64,000 nt of DNA from Pseudomonas saudiphocaensis (GTDB taxonomy: Bacteria; Pseudomonadota; Gammaproteobacteria; Pseudomonadales; Pseudomonadaceae). Position 1 is the first letter of the stretch. Every line of letters starts with the position of its first letter. Below the pieces are notes generated by a model that searched no databases, was not told the origin of the DNA, and was given only the letters and a program-made list of their open reading frames with translations. The stretch spans positions 3,472,001-3,536,000 of the forward strand of contig NZ_CCSF01000001.1 of the NCBI RefSeq assembly GCF_000756775.1, written 5' to 3'. The translations under genes were made by a program, and so were the position numbers. This document shows positions 57,753 through 64,000 of the stretch, in pieces.

Positions 57753-57827
57753 CGGCGACCGTACCGTTCGGCATTCGGACGCCGGCGGTGCGGTGATGGA
57801 TTCCCTCTGGTGCAAGGCAGAATAACA

Positions 57828-59537
57828 ATGACAGGCCAAGCTTCGACTGAAACCCGTTACGACGTCATCATCGTCGGTTCCGGCGCCGGCGCCATGACGG
57901 CGGCCGTGTTTGCCGCCGACGCAGGGCTGTCGGTCCTGATGATCGAAAAGACTGCTCAGTACGGCGGCACCTCGGCCATTTCCGGCGGGGGCATCTGGAT
58001 TCCCAATAACCATCATTTCCAGGCCAAGGGCGGCGGCGACAGTTTCGACAAGGCCTGGACCTATCTCAAGGCCGCCGTTGGCGACCGGGTCGACGAGGCT
58101 CGGCTTCGCGCCTATCTGGAACAGGCGCCGCGGATGGTGCGTGAGCTTGAACAATGCAGTCGCGTGCGCTTCGCCGTCGCCGAGAAATACCCCGACTACT
58201 ACCCGCACTTGCCGGGCGCCTTGCCCGGTGGACGCTCATTGGACCCGGAGATCTTCGATGCCAGCGTGCTGGAGGAGGAGTTCGACAACCTGCGCCCGGC
58301 ATCGCCGACCACGCTGTTGATGGGCAAGATCGCCTGGACCGCGCGTCAGGCGCACAAGGCCATGTCGCGCAGCTTCGGCTGGCGTTTCGTGCTGCTGGGC
58401 CTGATGTTGCGCTACCGCCTGGATTTCAAATGGCGGCGCAAAACTGATCTCGACCGCCGAACCGCTCTGGGGGCTTCGCTGGTGGCCTCGCTGCGCCGTT
58501 CGCTGATGGATCGCCAGGTGCCGCTGTGGTTGCGCACCGATTTCCGCGAGCTGCTGGTAACGGAGGGGCGGGTCAGTGGTGTTCGCGTCGAGCGCGATGG
58601 CGAGCTGATCGAACTGCACGCCTCGCGAGGAGTGATTCTCGGCTCCGGGGGATTCGAGCACAACCAGGCCCTGCGCGAGCGCTATCTGCCCAAGCCCACC
58701 AATGCCGCCTGGAGCGCGACGCCGCCAGGTGCCAACACTGGCGCCGCGTTGGAGGCGGCACTGGCCGAGGGAGCTGCCACGGATCTGATGGAACACGGTT
58801 GGTGGGCACCCACCATTGCCGTGCCGGGAGAGGAAAAGCCCAGGCCGATCTTTGCCGAACGCGCCTTTCCCGGCTCCATCGTCGTCAACGGCCGAGGCCA
58901 GCGCTTCGTCAACGAGGCGGCGCCCTACCTGGAATTCGTGGCGGCCATGTATCGCGACAATCAGGCGACTGACGGCCAGTCGCTGCCGGCCTGGGTGATC
59001 TTCGACGCGCGTTTCCGCTTCCGCTACGCCATGGGGCCGCTGATGCCCTCGCAGATCATGCCTGATGACCGACTGCCAGCCGACTGGCTGGGCAACTTGT
59101 ATTTCAAGGCAGACACCCTCGACGCGCTGGCACAGCAGATCGGCGTGGACTCGGCAGGCCTTCAGGCGAGCGTTGCGCGTTTGAACGGCTTCGCCCGTAC
59201 GGGGCAGGACCTGGAGTTCGGCCGCGGCGGCAACGTGTTCGACCGTTATTACGGCAGTGTCGACGTCAAACCCAATCCCTGCCTCGCGCCCCTGGACCAG
59301 GCACCGTTCTACGCGATGCGCATGGATGCCGGCGACATCGGCACCAAGGGTGGGCTGCTGACAAACGAGCATGCCCAGGTCCTGCTTGCCAATGGCGAGG
59401 TGATCGAGGGGCTGTACGCGATTGGCAACACTTCCGCCTCTGTGTTCGGCACCACCTATCCGGGCGCCGGCGGCACGCTGGGGCCTGCCATGACCTTCGG
59501 CTACATCGCCGCCAGACACTTGTCCGGCCAGCGCTGA
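57828..59537 (+). CDS. kstD: 3-Ketosteroid delta1-dehydrogenase
   Basis: 569 residues from the ATG at 57828. FAD dinucleotide motif V-I-I-V-G-S-G-A-G-A-M-T (about 13-24), the family string S-G-G-G-I-W-I-P-N-N (about 52-61), and a substrate-region P-D-Y-Y-P near 125. The C-terminal T-Y-P-G-A-G-G-T-L-G-P contains the Tyr-x3-Gly pair that corresponds to the catalytic Tyr487/Gly491 of Rhodococcus KstD1. It introduces the 1,2 double bond into ring A, e.g. androstenedione to androstadienedione. It is 75 bases after hsaA. Confidence 0.9.
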   Translation: MTGQASTETRYDVIIVGSGAGAMTAAVFAADAGLSVLMIEKTAQYGGTSAISGGGIWIPNNHHFQAKGGGDSFDKAWTYLKAAVGDRVDEARLRAYLEQAPRMVRELEQCSRVRFAVAEKYPDYYPHLPGALPGGRSLDPEIFDASVLEEEFDNLRPASPTTLLMGKIAWTARQAHKAMSRSFGWRFVLLGLMLRYRLDFKWRRKTDLDRRTALGASLVASLRRSLMDRQVPLWLRTDFRELLVTEGRVSGVRVERDGELIELHASRGVILGSGGFEHNQALRERYLPKPTNAAWSATPPGANTGAALEAALAEGAATDLMEHGWWAPTIAVPGEEKPRPIFAERAFPGSIVVNGRGQRFVNEAAPYLEFVAAMYRDNQATDGQSLPAWVIFDARFRFRYAMGPLMPSQIMPDDRLPADWLGNLYFKADTLDALAQQIGVDSAGLQASVARLNGFARTGQDLEFGRGGNVFDRYYGSVDVKPNPCLAPLDQAPFYAMRMDAGDIGTKGGLLTNEHAQVLLANGEVIEGLYAIGNTSASVFGTTYPGAGGTLGPAMTFGYIAARHLSGQR

Positions 59538-59547
59538 GGAGCGGCAC

Positions 59548-61236
59548 ATGAGCAGCTATGACGACCAAGGCGTGACCGAAATCCTGCCGCCCTTGCGGGT
59601 CGACGATGCCGATCGGCATGCCTGGGACGATACCTGCGACCTGCTGGTGGCAGGTTGGGGAGCCGCCGGTGCCTGCACCGCGCTGGAAGCTCATGCACAG
59701 GGTCTCCAGGTTTTGATAGCCGACCGCTTCCAGGGCGGCGGCGCCAGCGCCAAGAGCGGTGGAATCGTCTATGCCGGCGGCGGCACGCGGCAACAGAGCG
59801 ACGCGGGCTTCGCCGATACGCCTGAAGCCATGTTCGAATACCTGCGCCATGAAACGCAGGGCGTCGTCGGCGATGACACCTTGCGGCGTTTCTGTGAGCA
59901 AAGCGTGGAGAACCTGCAGTGGCTGGAAAGTCACGGCGCCGAATATGGCTCGAGCATGCCGCCCGGTGGCGGCAAGACCTCCTATCCGCCGGATGGCTAC
60001 TACCTCTATTACTCGGGCAACGAAAAGGTGCCGGCCTATGCCGGTGCGGACTCGCCGGCGCCTCGCGGTCATCGCACCGTGGGCAAGGGCCAGAGCGGCC
60101 AGGTGCTGTTCAATCAGCTGCGCGACGCCTGCCGCCGGGCCGGCATTCGCACCCGGTTGCAGTCCAGCATCCGCCGCCTGGTACTCGATGGCGAGGGCGC
60201 GGTGGTTGGCGCTGAACTCTGGTGCCTGCCGTCAGGCAGCCGTCAGGCGCGCACTCATGCTCGACTGGCCGCCGCTGCCGAGCGCTGGCAGAACCTCGCC
60301 CCCAGTTACAGCGACCGACTGCGCGCACGCCTTGTGTGCATCGAGCGTGACTACGCGCAACCGATCACGATTCGCGCCCGTTGCGGCGTTGTGCTGAGCA
60401 CCGGCGGCTTCATTTTCAACCAACAGATGATGCGCGAGCATGGTGCCCGCTACCTGCACACCTTCAAGGTAGGCGCCACCGGTTGTGACGGCTCGGCTAT
60501 ACGCCTGGGCTCCAGTGTCGGCGCCGCCAGCGCCCAGCTTGAACGGATTTCTGCCTGGCGCTTCCTCAGCCCGCCGTTGTGTTGGCCCAAAGGCATGGTA
60601 GTGAACGGCCGGGGACGACGCGTCTGCAACGAGGAGGTCTACGGGGCCACGCTGGGCGTGCGCCTGTGCGAGGAACACGACGGCAAGGGCTGGCTGATCC
60701 TCGACCGGAACCTGCGCCGACAAGCACTGAAGGAAACGCTGCGCGGCGGCTACTGGTGGTTTCAGACGATGCCGGCATTGCTGCTGATGCTGTTCGCCCG
60801 CAAGGGCAAGACCATCGAGGCACTGGCCGGGGCGATCGGCGCCGATCCCGTCACGCTGGCCGATACCCTGGCACGCTACAACGCCGCTGCGCGTGGCGTG
60901 GGCGAGGATGAAACGGGCAAGTCAGCAGACAGTCGCCAGGCCCTGGAGCAAGGTCCCTTTTACGCCTGCGACATTTCCGTCGGCAGCGCTGCCTATCCCA
61001 TGGGGGGGCTGACCCTGGGCGGGCTGCAGGTGGATGAGAGCAGCGGGGTCGTGCTCGACCAGTCCGGCATACCGATTCCCGGTCTTTACGCCGCCGGCCG
61101 CGCGGCGGTTGGCATCCCATCGCATATGTACATCAGCGGTTTGTCGCTGGCCGATTGTGTGTTTTCCGGTCGGCGCGCAGGACGCGCCGCCGCGGCCACC
61201 ATCGCCAGGCCCGTGCCGGAAAAAGTCGTCGTATGA
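59548..61236 (+). CDS. Probable 3-ketosteroid delta4(5alpha)-dehydrogenase
   Basis: 562 residues. FAD-binding flavoprotein related to KstD: L-L-V-A-G-W-G-A-A-G-A-C-T (about 32-44), then G-G-G-A-S-A-K-S-G-G-I-V-Y-A-G-G-G-T (about 61-78). The C-terminal M-Y-I-S-G-L-S-L-A-D-C-V-F-S-G-R-R-A-G includes a Tyr-x-Ser pair placed like the Tyr466/Ser468 reported for the Rhodococcus delta4(5alpha) enzyme. That enzyme desaturates 5alpha-reduced 3-ketosteroids so they can enter the pathway (TesI in Comamonas). It lies 10 bases after kstD. A second delta1-dehydrogenase or a fumarate-reductase-like enzyme are alternatives. Confidence 0.68.
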   Translation: MSSYDDQGVTEILPPLRVDDADRHAWDDTCDLLVAGWGAAGACTALEAHAQGLQVLIADRFQGGGASAKSGGIVYAGGGTRQQSDAGFADTPEAMFEYLRHETQGVVGDDTLRRFCEQSVENLQWLESHGAEYGSSMPPGGGKTSYPPDGYYLYYSGNEKVPAYAGADSPAPRGHRTVGKGQSGQVLFNQLRDACRRAGIRTRLQSSIRRLVLDGEGAVVGAELWCLPSGSRQARTHARLAAAAERWQNLAPSYSDRLRARLVCIERDYAQPITIRARCGVVLSTGGFIFNQQMMREHGARYLHTFKVGATGCDGSAIRLGSSVGAASAQLERISAWRFLSPPLCWPKGMVVNGRGRRVCNEEVYGATLGVRLCEEHDGKGWLILDRNLRRQALKETLRGGYWWFQTMPALLLMLFARKGKTIEALAGAIGADPVTLADTLARYNAAARGVGEDETGKSADSRQALEQGPFYACDISVGSAAYPMGGLTLGGLQVDESSGVVLDQSGIPIPGLYAAGRAAVGIPSHMYISGLSLADCVFSGRRAGRAAAATIARPVPEKVVV

Positions 61237-61330
61237 GTCTTCCTAGCATGTCCGCTGTCATCGCCGCCGCAGTGCTGCATCGCTGCGTTCGCTCGGACGA
61301 GTGCCGGCGCCTTCACATGAGTATTGAGTC

Positions 61331-62350
61331 ATGAGCAACTACATAGCACTGCGGGTTGCGCAGGTCGTCGAGGAAACCGCCGATGCCCGCTCGCTGGTCT
61401 TCGAGGTCCCGCCGAGTCTGGCCCAGGCGTTTCGCTATCGGCCGGGCCAGTTCCTCACGCTGCGCGTGCCCCACGGCGACGGCTGGTTGCCGCGCTGCTA
61501 TTCGCTGTCGAGCACGCCGCTGCTGGAAGAGCCGCTGCGGGTCACCATCAAGCGCGTTGCCGACGGCCGTGCATCGAATTGGCTCTGTGACCAGCTGCGC
61601 GCCGGGGACAATCTGCAAGTCCTCCCGCCAGCGGGTGTGTTCGTGCCCAAGCGACTGGACGGGGATCTGCTGCTGTTCGGCGGCGGCAGCGGAATCACGC
61701 CGGTGCTGTCGATCCTGCGCTCGGCGCTGCTCGCCGGTACAGGTCGGATCTTGCTGATCTACGCCAACCGCGACGAAGCCTCGGTAATTTTCCGCGACGA
61801 ACTGCGCAAGCTGGCCAGCGCGCATCCCGCTCGCCTGCAGGTTGTGCACTGGCTGGACTCGATCCAGGGCATCCCTAGCGCCGAGCAGCTCGCCGAGCTG
61901 GCACGTCCCTTCGTTCGTGCCGAGGCCTTTATCTGCGGGCCTGGGCCGTTCATGGACACCGCGGTCAGTGCGCTGAAGGCCCTCGGGATGCCGGGGCCGA
62001 GCATCCATGTGGAGCGTTTCGTCTCGCTGCCAGGCGAAGGTGAAATCCAGCCGCTGGCCGCCAGCGCAGCGGCCTCTGCCGCGGCCGTCACGGTGGAGTT
62101 GGATGGCGAGCACCACCAGCTTGAATGCGAGGCCGGGGAAACACTGCTGGCGGCCATGGAGCGCGCGGGTCTCAAGCCACCCAGTGCCTGCCGGGTCGGC
62201 GGCTGCGCCTCGTGCATGTGCACCCTGGAAAAAGGCCAGGTCGAGCTGCTTGTCAACGATGCGCTGGACGCCTCGGAGCTGGACGAAGGCTGGATCCTCA
62301 CCTGCCAGGCCGTACCCACCAGCGACCAACTGCACATTCGTTTCCCGTGA
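61331..62350 (+). CDS. kshB: Ferredoxin reductase component of 3-ketosteroid 9alpha-hydroxylase (KshB type)
   Basis: 339 residues. FAD domain with R-C-Y-S-L-S-S (about 56-62), NAD domain with L-L-F-G-G-G-S-G-I-T-P-V-L (about 114-126) and I-C-G-P-G-P-F-M (about 197-204), then a C-terminal plant-type 2Fe-2S domain with C-R-V-G-G-C-A-S-C and a last Cys in I-L-T-C-Q-A. It passes electrons from NADH to the Rieske oxygenase KshA, whose gene is not in the window. By sequence alone it could serve another ring oxygenase (PaaE/HcaD-like class); the kstD and fadD3 neighbours favour KshB. No strong ribosome binding site precedes the ATG. Confidence 0.82.
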   Translation: MSNYIALRVAQVVEETADARSLVFEVPPSLAQAFRYRPGQFLTLRVPHGDGWLPRCYSLSSTPLLEEPLRVTIKRVADGRASNWLCDQLRAGDNLQVLPPAGVFVPKRLDGDLLLFGGGSGITPVLSILRSALLAGTGRILLIYANRDEASVIFRDELRKLASAHPARLQVVHWLDSIQGIPSAEQLAELARPFVRAEAFICGPGPFMDTAVSALKALGMPGPSIHVERFVSLPGEGEIQPLAASAAASAAAVTVELDGEHHQLECEAGETLLAAMERAGLKPPSACRVGGCASCMCTLEKGQVELLVNDALDASELDEGWILTCQAVPTSDQLHIRFP

Positions 62351-62369
62351 TCACCAGGCGACTTCTAAC

Positions 62370-63983
62370 ATGACCGACACCCATTCGCCCCAGACACTGC
62401 TTGAGCCAACCGCTGCTGTTGCGCCCATGACCCTCCCAGCGCTGCTGGCTGAGGCGTCGCGGCGCTTTGCCGGAATCGCCGCAATCGAAGAGAACGGCGT
62501 GGTCACCCGCTACGCCGAGCTGCCCGAACAGGTCATGGCCGTGACCCGTGGCCTGCTCGCCCGTGGCATCGAAGAAGGCGACAGGGTCGCCATCTGGGCG
62601 CCGAACTGCCGGGCCTGGATCATTGCTGCCCTCGGCATTCATTGCGCAGGTGCGGTGATGGTGCCGATCAATACCCGCATGAAAGGCCCCGAGGCAGCCG
62701 ACGTGTTGGCTCGCAGCGGGACTCGGCTGCTGTTCCTGTGTCGAGAGTTCCTGGGCGTCGATTACCCGGCGCTGCTCCAGCCTTTCCGGCCGGATAGCCT
62801 GGAAGGCGAGATCATCCTCGATGAGCCGGTCTCGATCGATGGAAGGCTGGGATGGCAAGCGTTTCTCGATGAGGGGGCTTCAGTGTCCCTGGAGCGGGTC
62901 AAGGCCAGAATGGCCGCGGTAACGCCCGAGCATGTCAGCGACCTGCTATTCACCTCCGGCACTACCGGCAAACCCAAGGGCGTGCTGAGCACCCAGGGTC
63001 AGCTGCTCCGCGCCTTTCACGAATATGGCAAGGTGATCGGACTCGGCCCAGGCGATCGGTACCTGATCGTTAATCCGTTCTTTCACGCGTTCGGTTACAA
63101 GGCCGGCTGGATCAGCTGCCTGCTGGCCGGTGCGACGATCCTGCCGCACGCGGTATTCGACGCCGACGTGGTCATCCGGCGCATCGCCGAGGACCGCATC
63201 AGCGTGCTGCCGGGCCCGCCGACGTTGTACCTGTCGATGCTGGCGCATCCGCAGCTGGCGCAAACCGATCTGTCCTCGCTGCGCGTGGCCGTCACTGGGG
63301 CGGCCACCATTCCCGCGGTGCTGATCGAGCGCATGCGTACCGACCTGGGCTTCGAGGTGGTGACCACGGCCTACGGCCTTACCGAATGCGGAGGGCTGGC
63401 GACCATCTGCGATCCCGGCGCGCCGGCCGAGGTGGTTGCCGCCACCAGCGGACGGCCCATCGCCGGGACCGAGGTGAGCATCCGCAATGCCGAGAACCAG
63501 CTTCTGCCTGCGGGGGAGACCGGTGAGATCTGCCTGCGCGGCTTCCACGTCATGCGTGGCTATTTCCAGGACCCGGACGCCACCGCCGAGGCGATCGATG
63601 CCGAGGGCTGGCTGCACACCGGTGATGTGGGACGGCTCGACGAGCAAGGCAATCTGCAGATCACCGACCGCCTCAAGGACATGTTCATCGTGGGTGGCTT
63701 CAACTGCTACCCGGCAGAGATCGAAGCCGTGTTGCTCCAGCATCCGGCCATCGCCCAGGTGGCGGTGATCGGCGTACCGGACGAGCGCATGGGCGAGGTC
63801 GGCTGTGCCTGCGTGGTACGCCACGCGAACCAGTCGCTGGAGGGACCCGAGCTGATTGCCTGGTGCCGCGAGCGAATGGCCAATTACAAGGTGCCGCGCA
63901 TGGTGCATTTCTTCGAGGCGCTGCCCCTTAACCCGTCCAACAAGGTCGCCAAGAACGACCTGCGCACGCTGCTGGCGACCTGA
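62370..63983 (+). CDS. fadD3: Acyl-CoA synthetase, FadD3-like
   Basis: 537 residues from the ATG at 62370, 19 bases after kshB. Class I adenylate-forming enzyme: P-loop L-L-F-T-S-G-T-T-G-K-P-K-G (about 192-204), A5 T-A-Y-G-L-T-E-C (about 332), A7 T-G-D-V-G-R-L-D (about 418), A8 R-L-K-D-M-F-I-V-G-G-F-N, and the A10 Lys in N-K-V-A-K-N-D. FadD3 in actinobacteria ligates CoA to the C/D-ring propanoate (HIP) left after rings A and B are removed. Position at the end of the kstD-kshB arm supports this, but a side-chain (bile-acid) CoA ligase is also possible. The final 17 bases of the window hold nothing. Confidence 0.8.
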   Translation: MTDTHSPQTLLEPTAAVAPMTLPALLAEASRRFAGIAAIEENGVVTRYAELPEQVMAVTRGLLARGIEEGDRVAIWAPNCRAWIIAALGIHCAGAVMVPINTRMKGPEAADVLARSGTRLLFLCREFLGVDYPALLQPFRPDSLEGEIILDEPVSIDGRLGWQAFLDEGASVSLERVKARMAAVTPEHVSDLLFTSGTTGKPKGVLSTQGQLLRAFHEYGKVIGLGPGDRYLIVNPFFHAFGYKAGWISCLLAGATILPHAVFDADVVIRRIAEDRISVLPGPPTLYLSMLAHPQLAQTDLSSLRVAVTGAATIPAVLIERMRTDLGFEVVTTAYGLTECGGLATICDPGAPAEVVAATSGRPIAGTEVSIRNAENQLLPAGETGEICLRGFHVMRGYFQDPDATAEAIDAEGWLHTGDVGRLDEQGNLQITDRLKDMFIVGGFNCYPAEIEAVLLQHPAIAQVAVIGVPDERMGEVGCACVVRHANQSLEGPELIAWCRERMANYKVPRMVHFFEALPLNPSNKVAKNDLRTLLAT

Positions 63984-64000
63984 GCCGCAGCGGGCACTCC

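Noticed and set aside
59548-61236. Fumarate reductase or succinate dehydrogenase flavoprotein
   Set aside because: No partner Fe-S or membrane subunits; the KstD-like strings, the Tyr-x-Ser pair and the neighbours fit a ketosteroid dehydrogenase better.
1-64000. tRNA, rRNA, riboswitch or insertion-sequence features
   Set aside because: I looked through the intergenic regions and saw no cloverleaf, rRNA segment, recognised riboswitch core or transposase.

Overview
The window is chromosomal DNA of a GC-rich gammaproteobacterium of the Pseudomonas group, most likely Stutzerimonas or a close relative. The signs are the algU-mucABCD operon, the motY-argG-gloA order, rnfABCDGE-nth, the sdhE-ygfX-nadB neighbourhood, lepA-lepB-rnc-era-recO-pdxJ and imuA-imuB-dnaE2. 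I found no rRNA, tRNA, CRISPR array or insertion sequence.

Layout. 1-3.3 kb: a leftward pqiA-pqiA-pqiB-pqiC lipid-transport operon, cut by the left edge. 3.6-6.4 kb: motY, argG, gloA. 6.4-13.8 kb: a leftward small acidic protein, nth and the Rnf electron-transport operon, whose RnfC carries an expanded 65-residue coiled-coil repeat. 13.9-18.0 kb: a basic secreted protein, an enoyl-CoA hydratase, a branched-chain amino-acid-type binding protein, ung and a DUF4142 protein. 18.1-22.4 kb: an HDOD protein, ygfZ, sdhE, ygfX, nadB. 22.4-26.8 kb: the envelope-stress sigma factor operon algU-mucA-mucB-mucC-mucD with two AlgU-type promoters. 27.0-33.3 kb: lepA-lepB-DUF4845-rnc-era-recO-pdxJ, with a large palindromic element between era and recO. 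33.3-36.7 kb: DUF2905, a LysR regulator, a DUF1127 protein and the tRNA-modification pair cmoA-cmoB. 36.9-38.8 kb: copper nitrite reductase nirK with nirV behind a probable Anr/Dnr site, forming a small denitrification insert between core genes. 38.9-44.1 kb: the SOS mutagenesis cassette imuA-imuB-dnaE2 with a clear LexA box. 44.5-49.2 kb: pntAA-pntAB-pntB transhydrogenase and etfBA.

49.2-64 kb is the most distinctive part: an aerobic steroid (testosterone or bile-acid type) degradation locus. The leftward arm encodes an HsaB-type flavin reductase with a MarR-like tail, then HsaE-HsaG-HsaF (dienoate hydratase, acyl-CoA-forming aldehyde dehydrogenase, aldolase), followed after a gap by a thiolase. 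The rightward arm starts with a methyl-accepting chemotaxis protein and continues with HsaA-type hydroxylase, 3-ketosteroid delta1-dehydrogenase (KstD), a probable 3-ketosteroid delta4(5alpha)-dehydrogenase, the KshB reductase of 9alpha-hydroxylase, and a FadD3-like CoA ligase. Together these cover ring A/B dehydrogenation, ring B opening, hydroxylation of the phenolic ring A, processing of the ring A fragment to pyruvate and an acyl-CoA, and activation of the C/D-ring propanoate. KshA, HsaC, HsaD and a dedicated regulator are not in the window and may lie beyond the right edge or elsewhere. A chemoreceptor placed first in a steroid catabolic arm is the least expected feature here.
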